A stretch of DNA of 64,000 nt from Siphonodentalium dalli (taxonomy: Eukaryota > Mollusca > Scaphopoda > Gadilida > Siphonodentaliidae): NCBI GenBank assembly GCA_032622095.1, contig CP136065.1, positions 155,503,577-155,567,576 of the forward strand. Direction: 5' to 3'. Made by a program: the position numbers and the translations under genes. The notes under the pieces are model-generated. The model did not search any database. It was not told the origin of the DNA and saw only the letters and a list, made by a program, of their open reading frames with translations. Position 1 is the first letter of the stretch. Every line of letters starts with the position of its first letter. Below, in pieces: positions 13,901 to 28,900 of the stretch.

Positions 13901-16900
13901 TCCGTAGACACTTTACGTGTAATGCGATAACTCAAACATTTTTTACCTGATCAAAACCAAAATTTGTATATGGGGTTTTTAGCCCAATATACAGATCGAG
14001 TTCGAATATGGGTTTGATCCGACTTTTTTTTACAGAGTTGTGGCCCTTTTTTTACTTAGAATTCACACATTCTGCCATAACTCAAACATTTTTTAGCTGA
14101 TCGGAACCAAATTTGGTATGTGAATTTCTCGGCCCAAAATACAGATTGAGTTCGAATATGGGTTTGATCAGAGTTTTTTTTACGGAGTTATGGCCCTTTT
14201 TCGAATTAGAATTCATTAATTCTGCCATAACTCTAACATTTTTTATCTGATTGGAACCAAATTTGGTGTATGAGTTTCTCAGACCAACATACAGATTGAG
14301 TTCGAATATGGGTTTGATCGGATTTTTAATGGAGTTATGGTCCTTTGACATATAATTCACACATACATGTACTTCGATAAATCAACCATTTTTCATCTGA
14401 TAGGAACCAAATTTGGTATGTGAGTTTCTCAACTCAAAATACAGAACGAGTTTGAATATGGGTTAGATCCAATTTGTTATACCAGAGATATGGCCCTTTT
14501 TAAACTAAGAATTATCCAGATTATAACCCAAGTAACTTACAATTAATGAATACCTGCTTCTCTGTGAGCAAGATAAAAGACAATATAGTTTATTGCTTTG
14601 AGAGTTATTTATAGCCCTCATATGTTAGCTCTGTATAAGACAGAGATAGGTGATTTAACCCCTTTTACCCATTCCATGTCTTTTAACCTTTTCCATTAAA
14701 TAAATAATTATATTATTTTGATATCTCACATGGCAATTTGCAACAACATGAATAGAACTGCTTACACTATGATAGTGGTGACAGGCTCTAGAGTTTAGAT
14801 GTTATATTAACCCTTCTATATTGACTCATACATTCCAATAATTTGTGTTATTACTGGTTATTATGTACATTTGTCATATACTACTTTAGATCATAACAGT
14901 ATACTCTATAATTCAACATTAAACGATTATGATTCTGATCATAACAATTTATTATCGCCAAGGGATGGGTTAAACATCTGCCGATCGTGATCGGCCTCTC
15001 GTTACTTTTCTTCAAACCTTTGCAGCACTGTCGAGTTAGCAAGAACATGCATTGGAACGCCATATTACCTGTCCCCAGAAATTGTTGAATCTAGGCCTTA
15101 TAACAATAAAAGGTGAGTTGATGTGAAATGCCTATTTTTTTATCTCAGAAATTAAGTCATCGAGGCATCGATCCCATCTTGATCACTCCCTAATTTTGTT
15201 AATGTCTCAATGATGTTCCAAAAGGTACACATGTGGAATGGAGATAATCAGATTAAGTTGGAATGGCATGCCTATTTTCACCTCAGAATGTCTACGTACA
15301 GTAATGCCCTAAATAATCGACTCCTTAACCACATCAGAATTATGGGTGATTTTTCAGGATTTAGTCGGAAATATGGCTTATTGCCATTCATCGGAAAGCT
15401 CTCACTAGTATTTTTCATTTTTCTTTTGTATGGTAAGCTGAAAGTTAACATGGGATATCTTGACTAATTTGGTGTAAAAAAATCAGACAGTGCATCTTTA
15501 AAGATGCAGGGCTCCAGGCCAAATATTATGAAACCTAATTTACTTACTTTACTTACTCAATCCGAATTAACGCTCGCAAATTACTACTTCCTTGGCTTCG
15601 GGGGTAAAAAATATTTGATTCGAGTTGAGGAACCCGCCCATCAAAGCTAGGAGTGATCAGATATCGATATCCGAAATTAATTATTTTAATTATAAGTGGC
15701 CCAGTAAACTGTCGACGAGAAGAAGTTATCTGACAAGATAGTGGACGAAGATAACTCTAAAATCCAGTGGCTTTTTTGTGTCAGATATTTGATAACCGAC
15801 AAAATTTCGTTGAACAAAATGTTGATAAATAACAGGTTTTGGGCAATTTTATACTATAGTTGACTGTGGTTAGCATTATTTTTGGGCAATTAATCGATTC
15901 TGATAACTGAAGCGGCATTTAAAAAAATGTTGTTGTTGTTGTTGGAATCTGATGATATGGGGACCATTGAATCGGATTGAGTAACTTTAAGATTCTAGTG
16001 TATCAAATAACATATTTGGAATAACAAAATGACATTCTTTGGTACATATAGGTCAAGTTTGTCACCGGGACAATGCAAAATACTGTGTTAATTTAGATGT
16101 TGTTGTAACTGGAGGTCTGGAACCCTGAATACATCTTTAACCCTTTCATGACAGGAGCTGTGCTGGTGCAGCATTAAATATCCCGTGCCAGTGCATTCAT
16201 TTATATATGCAAGTCTCCCTAGGGAGACTTGTATATATAAGAGAATACACTGGCTTACATGGTCAAGGAAATATTGTTAGGCCAATGTATTCTCTTATAT
16301 ATGCAAGGCTCCCTATGGGAGACTTGCATATATAAGAGAATGCATTGGCACAATGTTTTCGAAAAATTTCTAAAAGCTCCAGTCATGGAAGGGTTAAGTT
16401 GGCCATCAAAAACCTTTTCAAAGTTCTGATGTGTATCATGATGCTGTCTCTTCTTTGTGGTATAATTTTACTACTTGTAAAACATGTGCTATGTTGGAAT
16501 TAATGCATTAAAGCAGGGGGGGGGGGGGTCAGGAATAAAATTACAGATACAATATGGAAATTTTGTGTTTTTCAGTTTTGGGGACCCACCACCCCGGGAG
16601 CGTAAGTTTTTTCCACCCAGGTCTGGGACACCCACCCGGGAGTGTAAGTTTTTTCCACCCAGGTCTGGGACACCCACCCCCAAAATTGATGAAAATGTTG
16701 TAAATTCTACTAAATAATGTGTTGTTGGCAGGGTAAGGGTCTCTCATTGTGTCTGCACCAGAACTGAGAGAACGCTGATCAAGTAAACCCACAAAAAATA
16801 AACAAAGCACATGGCTGAAAAATATGCCAACAAAACCAGTGACAAAACCGTTAAAAACCCAAATATTTATGGTTATAAAGGTAAAATACCCACTTTAACA

Positions 16901-19900
16901 GGATAGTTGTGTCCCTTATTAGCAATAGGTTAAAATATGTGCATGTGTAAAGTAAAAACACCATCAATTTGATTAAATAAACACAGTTCCAGTCCTCTCC
17001 ATGTGGGAAATCACTGGTGAGCAATGCGGAGCTCCCCTTAAAATCATTCTAGGCTAGTAGCTCTTCTACAAAATGTCGAGGTGAGTAGTATCCCAGCAGG
17101 AGATACCGAAGGCATCTCCCGAAGGCCTGAGGGGGGGTGAGTACGGGAGGGGTCAGGGGGCTTCCCCTGGAAAATTTTGAAAATTAGATGCTCTGAGATT
17201 GATACTATACAATTTGTCCCACCTCAGAATTTAAAAGCCTTCAAATAACGATTTTGTGTCAATAAGTGACAAAAATGCAATGCCACATTGCTAATAGTAC
17301 ACAAGCAAGTAAGTTGGTATATTTGAAATCAATTTATCTGATATATTACGCATATTTGAGGCATGTGTATTCTGAGTTATCGACAGTATTTTATTGAACC
17401 ACATGGTCTCTCTGTTTGTTGTGCAGAAATTGTATTGCCGATGTGAATCGGAATCAGTTCGATTTTGAATTAATTCCTCGATCTATTTTAGTAATTAGCG
17501 CATATAATAAAAAGAAAACCTTCGTGTTTTGAGTGAATACAGGAATTACCTCATTCGTGGTCACAGTGAGCTACTGGATGATTCCAGTATCTCACTGTGA
17601 TCACTCATGAGATACTTCCGGTATTCACTCAAAACACGCAGGTATCCTCTATGTATAATAAGTTAAAAAAGCCATGATAAACTATGAGAAAAGATGAGAA
17701 TGGATTTTTTTTCATTGCAATTTTTTTCCTCGAACAAAACCGGACCCACCCCATGGTTTCAACTGTTAAAGGGAGAAATTGTGGACAAAAAATAAAATAT
17801 AGAGCCCCCCTCACTTGTATAAGGCTATATCATGCACTACTATATGAATCTGATTATTTTAATTCATTTTGAAGCTGTAATTTGTCTTAGAAATGATTTT
17901 GGAAAAAAATTGCATGACATCAGAAAAAATCTGCATTCCGGGCTCGGGAACACCCACCCACCCGGTCCTTGTATCCTGTAATTTTTTTCCGACTCCCCCC
18001 CCCTGATTAAAGGCCCATTTAATTTTCGAGTCACCGATGTGATATGTAGCTAGTTTCGTCACTTAAATTGTTTATGTCCGTGAGTGGATTTGAGCATTTA
18101 TTGGGCGAGGCTCTGCCGAGTCCAATAGATGCCAAATCCCCCGAGCGGACATAAACAGTTTAAGCGATGACATTAGCTACATATTTTATTTATCCATCGC
18201 ACAAAACTTGCCTTTTGTGATGTAAATATGTCATTTTCCTCAGTTTTACATTCGTTACTTTGATGACGCCATTACATTTATTAGGTCAAGCAAACCCATT
18301 AGCATTCATGACGTGAGAAAACCGGAGTGCAGCTTAGAGCGAAATAGTTCATTGGCATTTTTACATTGATTATAAACAGACTGAGGATTTGTAGATGTTT
18401 TAGAGCTAAAACATATATCATTTTACAAATTATTTTAGTGAATTATACACGATAAAAACGTTCTGAAATCACAATGATGTCATTAAGGCCGGTTGACGTC
18501 CCTTGTTACCTGCGCAATTTGCATATCAAATTACGTCATAAAAGTAGTACTAACCTAATAAAGCTACGTTGACCTAATAAAGCTACATTGACATAATAAA
18601 CATAATGTTTATTAGGCAGGCTTTATGTAGTCAATAGACGTAGTGAGCGGTGGATAAATTGTTTTATTAACAATCTATGACTTAAAATATTATTAAATTA
18701 CTATAATTCATCCCCATTTGGAATGTCTGTCTCTCAGATAGTGCCCACAGAGTAATAGAAAATAGCTGAAATCAAAGAAACATTTCCCCCGTCTCGCTCC
18801 CAGAATGCAACATAATTCAAACTAAGATATAGAGTTATTGCCCTTCCATTGAAAATAATAGATTTTGTACTACAGTCCAGATGAAACATAAGCACATAAA
18901 ACGCATCGGTCTTCAACAAAAACAACATGTTCACAGTTCATTACACCAGATAAGTTGATAAATACAATGTTTTGGAGCTTCCTCTTTCAAATGGTATATA
19001 ATATGGCATATATTTGATATAATGTGATCTGGGGGTTCGAAAATTAAGTGGGCCTTTAAGGTTTTATGTGAATTCTCTAACATAGATCTGCAAACACTTT
19101 TATTTGCTTCACATTTTATTTTTCAGTGATGTGTGGTCTTTAGGCTGTGTGCTTTATGAACTTGCTACTCTGCGGCATGCTGTAAGTTGTTAACCTTTAG
19201 AGAAAGTTAATTATATCTTTAATACTGATGCCATTCAAAATGGGTGTGCTGTCAGTCAATTTTGCATTGAGGCAGGCAATCTCATTATTATTTTATCTTT
19301 CCCAGTAGCCCACAATTTATATCTCAGAACTTGTAGGCTGTCAGTGGGTTAAATTCACGTAATATTTTGCACATGCATGCTATAGTCAAGAATTGTCGCA
19401 AATACCATTATAATACAAGCTCTAAACATTGATCCAAAATTTCAACAGAACACTGTGTACCTGTGTAAATTGTTTGGATGAAGGAAGCCATGAGACAAAA
19501 CATTTCCAAAAGAGTGTTCTGTTGTTATTTATCAGATCACCATGAAGTCCTTCTGGACTGGAATATTTGTTGCATTAAGGATCCCAAGGCAAATATGTGG
19601 GTAAATTAGCAAAAACTTATAAAAGTCTGGAAAAACATCACCACCAAGAAGAAAATGGAAAAATAGATAAACTTTGTTCTTATATTAATTATCGATAGAT
19701 CTCCAATCAAAAATAAATTGTATGATGAAACCATTGTTATGTGAACAAACTTAACAATTATTTGTCAACAAACATCACTGTAATTTCAAATATTTCAGTC
19801 TAAATATGATTTTCAGAATATTTTTCTAATGTTTAGAGTAAAGTTTTTATTAAACTTTGGTATCTAATTGGACATTGATAAGTAATGCTACTGTAACAGT

Positions 19901-22900
19901 AATGATTCATATCAATGGTTTCAATATGCAATAGCTTATTATTGGAGAGTTATTAAAGACGTATAATCCGAATTAATGCTCCTAAATTACTATTTCTTTG
20001 GCTTCGGGGGTAAAAAATATTTGATTCAAGTCGAGGAACCCACCCATCAAAGCGCAGAGTGATCAGATATAAATTTTTGAAATTTGTTATTTCTCGAAAT
20101 GTATAATTATCTGTGGCCCAGAAAAAAATCATCAAACCGATGGTATCAGACAAAATTGCGGATGAAGATGGATAACTCTAAAATCAAGTAATAATATGGC
20201 CAAATTTGTTGATACTCAAGTGATAATACGGCCATATTTCATTTTATCACATAATTTGGCCATAAAAGCAGTTTCATAATTATCGGTAATAGACACGTTT
20301 AATATCAGCGCGTGCGATGACGTCACGGCGTTCTTCAGATAACTTGCGATCGCTGTAGTTTATGATTGTTGTTTTCGATGAATATTTCGCGTTGCTTCGG
20401 GTTTATTTGATCATGTGATAAAAGGTATCTCACACTCGTCCTATTTTATACGTAATTTATCAACCTCGTCCTCTAAATTCTATTTGAGCCTCGGTAAACC
20501 TCGGCTCAAATCGAATTTAGTGAACTCGGTTGATAAATTCCGTATAAAATAGGAACTCATGTGAGATCCTCTATGAACAACATGTTGATAAATAACACGT
20601 TTTGGTAAATTTTATACCATTGTTGACGTATTATTATTTAGTTGTAATTAATCGATTCTGATAGCTAAAGCTTATTTTGAAAAAATGTTGTTGGATTGTA
20701 ACTTGATGATATGGGGACTGTCTGATCAGATTGAGTACCTTTAATAATGAAAAGAACAACAAAATTAATCTGTTTTTACATGTACTTGTTGATAGACTTT
20801 TATAAAATTCGCATGAACCAACTTCGAAGGCATTGAGTCCCTTTAACCCTTTGAACCCGGCTGGCCGGTATTCCGGCTATGACGTAATCTCGTTCTACCG
20901 TCGGCATCGCAGTGTTGCACTTTATTTTTTATATTTCGATAAATACTCAACGTTGAGAAAAATAAAATAGTGTTGCATAAAATTCATATTATAACTGTTT
21001 TAGCTGCCCAAATATTATCGAGGTTGTGTTTGGCATAACGAAGTATAAGCCGATTAAAAACCGGATACAGTCTCCATTTCATCACATTTCTGCAATTACG
21101 GCACCGCCATATTGCTTCTCGTGACCTCTCGTTTCGCATTAGGTCATATCGCCTTATATGGCTCATAAGAGATCAAAACTATATATTTATAGATAGAAAC
21201 TTTAGTGACGTATTCTTGTGGTATTTATCTCCCAATGTGTGTGAAGAAATTCCCGCTAAATTATATAATTCGTGCTAACGAGTTTTGTTTAAGAATAAAC
21301 AAACTTCTGAGTTCATTAAATCATAATTTGTTTGCGCAAAGGTACACGCTATTTAGATTTACACGAGAAAAAAGTTCAGAATCTTGTCTTTAAGATGGCA
21401 TAAACCAATAGACCGCACAATGCCGCGCATATTTTAGTTATTGGTGGGGTATTCAGAGAACACCCAGAGTTTGTTTTGGTTAAAGCCCATATGACGTCAT
21501 GTATTTACGTTGGGATTGTGACGTTACGTAACATTTGTTGACAGTTTGTTTCTATAATAAATCTAATAAGTTTTCAATTTTTTATAACTTTTTCTGGATT
21601 TAAGATATTGAAATAGATTGTGATGTGCTGAATTCAGAATTTAATAATCTTTCCAATGGTGTAAACAATATGGTAGAAGAGAATGCATATAATACAGCAC
21701 CATACGCCTGAACACAGTCTACAATAAGAGAAAATACCCCTGGGAGCCCACGGTTAGGGCGTTGATCGTTGTGGGGAGCCAGGGTTCAAAGGGTTAACAT
21801 TGTATCAAGTCTCAACTTTATTATTGTTAATTTTATTGTTATTTATGAATTAAGTGATACGATTGTGACTCTTTGTAGATGTAACCATTCACATCCGGTA
21901 ATGTAATGTTTCCATATTATTTTGTGCAAATATAGATGTAAAACAGTACTATTCTTGATATTTTATATAGATAATATAATGTGCATCAAGGTGTGTTATT
22001 TAATTGTCTGTCCCCTATTTCAGTTCGAGGCTGGTAATATGAAGAATCTCATGATTAAAATATCCAGGTGTGTACGATTATTCTCAATATCACATCTCAA
22101 TGAATTACCCATTCAGCTATTGGACTTACATTGGATCAAACAGGGCCGAGATAGGAGATTTAACACCCCCACCCCCACCCACTGCTCTACAGAGAAACTG
22201 TTTGTTGAATTCAAGTTTGGTATATGTAGATTCCTAGGATCATACAATAGTTTGATATCTCATCAGTTTATATAGGTGTTATAATGTCATCTGTATACAG
22301 GATGTTAACCCTTTTCATCTAACCAGTCCGTAAATTTTGTTGTACCTTTGGGGAACATGGTATCACTTTACATGGTTTAAATAATTATGAAATCATAATG
22401 GGTCCAAAGAAAAGAAAATTAGCATAGGGTCTGAGTGATTGGGAAATTGATAACATGTTTTAAAGTTACTTTTAATTATACAGACTGTCGTAGACTTCAA
22501 AGTGCTAGTCTTCTCAGTCCCGATAGTCTGGTGGGCGACTCCACAGTCATTGACTGTCTTGTTCATTTTGTAATTATGTTTTTTACAAGATGTATATGTG
22601 TATTTGGAAAAGTCAGTTACTTGCCATTGTTTCTGGATTTTATGTTTTGTTTCATACAAAAAACAACCATCTGCATGGTCTTCATCCAACAAACAATCTA
22701 GCAAAGAAAACGAAAAATCAAAGACAATCTCAGTAAGTTACTCAATGCAAAACCAATTCTCATTCTAGATGAGAAACTAACTTCACAAAAGCTATTCTGA
22801 GTTGCATAGTTCATATATATCATATCCATCAAGCTCTTTCGAAGATGCTTCCTGTGTTTAAAATTAATCTGTATTACCATACTTTTAATATTCTAGAGTT

Positions 22901-25900
22901 ATTGATAATATTTTCAGGGGAACATACCCACCACTCTCTACGAAGTACAGTTATGATCTCAGAGGACTAGTAGCTCAACTGTTCAAGAAAAACCCAAGGT
23001 AATTCAATAAAAAATGATAGTGGCCGTTTCTCAATAGATCACTTCGGGCAATGCAGCTAGATTCCATTTACCCTATGTATGAACTGCTTTTTCTACTGCG
23101 TGGTCGTGATGCATACGTGCAAGTGATTTCCTCACTGAATGGGTGTTGTGATGTTGTTGTGTTGTTTTGTATCAACTGTATGTTGTGTCAAACCTCTCTC
23201 TCTCTCCCGCTCTCTCTCTCTCTCTAACTCACTCACTCTCTTTCTCTCAACCTCACCCTCTCCCTTAACTCCCGTATTACAATGTTATACCTATACTAGT
23301 ATCTCAATTCTACATATGTAAGAACATTCCAATCAAACAAAAACTATATATCCCGTGAATTTCCCGTCTGCTTTACCTCAAGTAATATTTCCGTCACATG
23401 AAGTAACATTTATTTCACGAGGAGAGGACTTTAAAAAAGCATTTTGCTTGTTGTCCAATCCTCTTTCTAAGTCTCTCTGTATCTATGCGTGTATTGTGTT
23501 TGTGTAATGTTTTATTTTTTTTAAATAAATATTGTTTACACCAATAAAAAATGATACACAGGACTTTGCATGAAAGTGACAATAATGAAACATCATTAAG
23601 TTGAAATTTATTTTTGCTGTTGATTGTATAAATTTGATATACAGTAAAACCTCTCCAAACTGGACCCTTTATAAACTGAATCCTTCTCCATATATAATAC
23701 CGAATGAAGTGTTCTGTCCTAAATTCATCCATCTGCATTCACTAAAAAGTAGCTCTGTAATCCGAGATATCTCAATTCGGAACACTGAACAAGATTTTGA
23801 GTCCGTAAACGGCCGAACACATGCATATTGACCTCCAGTTCATAGATCATGCATGCATGTCTGATCAGTGTTGTCGTACCATTGTCTAATGTACTGGCCC
23901 AATCAGTAGTCTTTTGTTCGGATAAAGCTTTTAGTCTGAAAATGACAACATGTGCCTGATTAGATATTGTTATGTTTGTTTCATACTTTTAGTGAATAAT
24001 TGAGAATTCACAGTTAGATTACATCATTGGCAGTTTGTTTTTACATCAGTGAATACATCATAGGTGGACAGAGTTTTTACAAGCACTGTCAACATAGACA
24101 CCAGTTATCGATAAATCCTTACTGGGACATTTATCACTAAAACATTTTCATCCAGAATGATTGAACTATTACACAGACTTAACACACAGTATTGAATTAC
24201 AGGAAGAGATTTAAGTTTATAAATGATCTACAATCTATGCTATGTAACTGCCGTCCCAGAAAGACTTAGCATAAAACATAGAATTGGCAAATTGTTAGTC
24301 AGCAACATAATGGAACTTGTAATGTTTATTTATATTGCCTACAAAAGTCAACTATACTTACATAGGTCATACCAGTTCATTTAGAATTTTTGTGTCTGAT
24401 GTGTACCTTCCAGCCTTGAGGAACAATCTATCTTCCAATAACCGAGATATAATTTTTCATCTGCATGGAAAGGCTTTATATTTGTGTTTTGATTGAAACT
24501 AACTTATACTTATAAATGATTGCAGTATGAATAGCTAGCTAGCCACAATCAGTATAAATTAAAGTAAAACATCTCCAAACCGAATACCCTTCGTACTGAA
24601 CTTCATGTTTGGTTTAGAGAGGTGTTCGGTTTATAGAAAATCATCATGCAATCATGAAACATGAGACCGCCATTACAAAAAGTGATCAAGTCGCAAATAC
24701 ACATTATTAATTGTTGCAACTTTAATAACCAACACAATGGGAAATATTATTTGTAATAATTGTAGATCGTTTTATAAACTTAAATAATTTCTTTGAATTT
24801 GATGCTATGTGCGACATCTGTGTGATGGTTCAATCATTGTAGATAAAAGATTTTTTTCGGTGTTCCACAAATTTAGGTAACATACCTCGCGAATTTCAGC
24901 ACCATAGTAATTATAGCATTAAAGTTACCATAGTAACTTAAGCTACGAGTTAGGCGTATGTCTGACTGAACCTTGCTAAAATGTGTATAATACCAAATTT
25001 AGGCTTGAAGGTTAGGCTTCAATATGAGTTCAATTCCAACAATGGATCAGGTCATTTCATTACTTAAATGATCTTACGTATTGTTTATATCACTTTCACT
25101 ATCCATACTGACATATTAAATCAAATTTAATGAATAACATCCTCGTTTTCTTTACAGAGATAGGCCATCAGTGAATAGCATCCTTAAAAAGAATTTCATC
25201 TACCAGAGATGTGCAAGATTCCTAACACATGGGGTAAGTGCTATTCCCTATCTTAGTTCTCACTGCACAATAACCTGGCATCATGTGCTCCACATATGAT
25301 GATATGCAGGATCCGTGATGGTCCAGAATTGACTTTTGCCAAATGTTTTGCCAGATGGAATATATTTTGCCAAATTATCTCAGAAGTTGCCAAACAATAT
25401 CAGACCAAAATTAAAGGCACGGATGGACTTCGCGGTGGGTATGCTGTCAAAATAGTCACTTCCGTTAAAACTGTCATGAACAAAAATAATATTAAAATAT
25501 AGACATATTTTGTTCTTATATCAATCATAAATATCGTGTATATAGTATGTTATTGTCAAGTTCGTATCATGTGTTATGTACCATTTTTGGCTTTTGTTTA
25601 CATAACAAAGGGTACAAACATGACAATCACAAAATATTTACGCGATATTTATGATTGGTATAAGAACAAAGTCTGTCTTTATTTTAATATTCTTTACGTT
25701 GTTTCTTGGAGAAGGGGACAGAACTGACGCAACACCAGGTTCCATTTTGGGCATATTTATTGCCAACAAACATAATAAATTCATAATGACTGATTTAACT
25801 ATAAACTGGTGCACAAATATGATTGCACAAATACATGGACATATATACAAACATGCTAGTAAATATGTAGCTCAACTATCAATATATGTAATATATCCGG

Positions 25901-28900
25901 GCAAAGTGGATGTATACCACCACACTGTAAGCGAAATAGACTTCATGCACGCGATCTATACTCTGAGATCAACTATGAGAATAAACAACCTTTCATCGGC
26001 CATGAAAACCGCTCAGGAAAAACCGGATGCATCTTTTGGTGGCCATATATTTCAATATGACTTCTTTTGGTGGCTCCCAGAATCCTGCATCCGATACTCT
26101 ACTACTTGTACATAATACTCTTTAGCAGTGCTTTCAGTCGGCCTCAAGATCAAGAACGTCGGAGTCGTTCAACGCTTATTCCCATGATTACCGTTTGATG
26201 TGATAAATCAACCATTGTTTACATTGTTCTTTTGAAAATATTATGTTCCATAAAAAAATTATGAATTTGTGTTTTGGAAGATTAATAATTGGGCGGGTGG
26301 GCGGGAAAATTAAAAGATTTCTATAAACTGTCTGATTGACGCTATAGGCTTAAAACAAAGGAACTGAATCTTGGAGTATAAAAGACGCTATTAGCATTTA
26401 CCCCGACGATCCGCGGTATCTGATTGGCTGGCAGCCTAATCCTTTTCGGCGAGAAATGATAGATAGATAGATAGATAGATAGATAGTTTATTGGTCAGAA
26501 TGCTATTCAGATTAAATAATGTTACAAACATAGATATATATATATTGATATTGGCATCCTGCCAGGATTGACATAGCCTTTGTTTAAGGCCGTCTTCCTG
26601 TCAACCCTTCAACGAATAGTATGTATGTGTGTCTTGCCGATAAGCATGTCGCTGGTATTGTGCATAGATTTTATTAATGTATGTCTTATGGTGTGCGAAA
26701 ATTGATATATTTAACTGCCGACTCCTGATAATTATCTTTTTGGATCAGACGTGTCATGTTAAGTTGTTTGGAACCGACAATTATATTATATATACCTAAT
26801 AATATATATCGAGAGATGCAGGCACCCGCTTAACCGAATTGAATTTTATAAGAACGATGGTTATAGAATGAAGTGGTTATAATATGAAGTGGTTATAATA
26901 TAAAGTTTTCTATGGACGTGGTTGTCGACATGAATTATTGTTTGAATGTTGTACATGATGGATATTTGAGGCTCACAATTTTGACAGTCGAAATCCGGCA
27001 CGACCCCTTAAACTTAAAGCGACATGTCGGATCCCGCTTGACACCAGACACGTTTATTGGGCTTCGAGATATATACACATACGCATAGGGCGTGTCAGTT
27101 GGTTAGGTACAATCTGGACAGTAGGGATTATCACATGCCACCTCATTGGGATAGGATTCCGTGAAGTTCTCACTAATAATTTTCTTGAAGGTACCCTTAT
27201 TTCCTTGTTCCCTAAGATTACTATCCAGGTCATTCCAGATGCGCGGATAATTGAAATGTGGTAGGGTCTCGATTGTCTTGTTGCGCGGCGTTTCATAAAC
27301 CAGTGTTCCCTTCTGGCGGGTTACTCGTTTTGTTTTATCTTCCTGCTTTGTGAAGAATGTATTAAATGATATTGGGGTACAGGCAAATTTCCAGTCACGC
27401 ACGAACGATGTTATCTGTAATATGTAGAGATGAGCTTTCTTGAGAATCTTGGATTCGCGGAAAAGAGGGTCGGTATGGGAGTTGTATTTTGCGTTATTTA
27501 TAATGCGAATTGATTTTTTCTGCATAAGAAATAACCGATTTAACTGGCTGCTATGGCCCCATATATGTATACCATATAATAAGTGACTCTGTATCAAGGC
27601 ATTATAGAGACATTTCTTAGCATCTTTGGGGAGTATGTGTTTTGACTTATTTATCGCAAAGTTGGCATGGGCTACACGAGAGCACATCTGAGAGATGTGG
27701 TTTTTAAATGTGAGTTTATCATCCATGGTTAGCCCTAAAAATTTGAAGTTGGTCACCTGTTGGATATCTTTCAACCCTAATTTTAGTGATACATTTCGTG
27801 ATTCTTTTGAGTTATTAAATAGAATAGTTCTCGTCTTTTCTGCATTTATTACTAATTTATTTGCAGCGCACCAGTTACTGATTTTAATTAGTTCCTTATT
27901 CATTTCATTCTCGAGTTGTGTCAGGTCAGAACCGGAAATGTGAACGGTAGTATCATCTGCAAAGGACAGTAGATCAAGATTTGTTGAGTTAGATATGTCA
28001 TTAACATATAGAGGAAAAATCAGAGGACCCAACACGGACCCCTGGGGCACACCAAATCGTATATTTCCAGGTTCAGAGTTCACGCCTAAACAGTCTACAT
28101 ACTGGGTTCTGTTTTGTAGGTAACTATGGAACCATTTATTTGCAATACCCCTTATTCCATAATGATTCAGTTTTTCAAGTATGATATTATGATCTACAGT
28201 GTCGAAAGCCTTAGATAAGTCGAGGAAAACGGCTAATGTCGAATGTTTTGATGATTTATTAAAAGTCTGAGTGATTGTATCTAAAAGATGGAGGACAGGA
28301 TGCATGTTGCTGTGGTTTTCCCTGAATCCATATTGGTGCTTATAAAGGACATCGTATTTATTCAAGTATTTTGATAACCGTTTATACATAGCTTTTTCAA
28401 TTAACTTGGAAAATACTGGGAGAATACTAATGGGTCTGTAATTATTAAAATCATGTGGATTGCCCTTTTTTGGTATTGGTATGACCCGAGCTGTTTTCAT
28501 TTTATCCGGGACAATCCCATTTTTGAATGATTGATTATGTAAGAAAATGGTTCTGCTACCTCACTCGAAACTTGTTTTAAGAGTTCCGTTGATAATCCGT
28601 CACAGTCTTTACTGGATTTGAATTGCATGCTTTGTAGTATTGATATAACTTCACTTGGAACCGTAGGGTGTAAAAACATTGTATCACTATAATGTTCTGT
28701 AAGGAATGCTTTGTAGTCATGGCTTGCATTGGTTTGTATAGTTTTAATTGATTCTTCGCCAACCGATATAAAAAAGTTGTTGAATTCATTTGATATAGCC
28801 GTTTTGAAATGATACGCGGTATTTTATTGGCTGGTGGCCGTCTTCACTTTCCAAAGCGTAATTTTGATTGGCTGACAGCCTGACACTCTAAACGTAAACA

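Larger units (their letters stand above)
19623..20846 (+). repeat. Second copy of the left-edge repeat, split
   Basis: 19623-19935 and 20790-20846 match bases 1-430. The family C element 19957-20740 lies between them, and a piggyBac-like element follows at 20847. Confidence 0.65.

Noticed and set aside
26456-26490. Independent GATA microsatellite
   Set aside because: It is the 3' tail of the minus-strand LINE, directly between its AATAAA and the target duplication.
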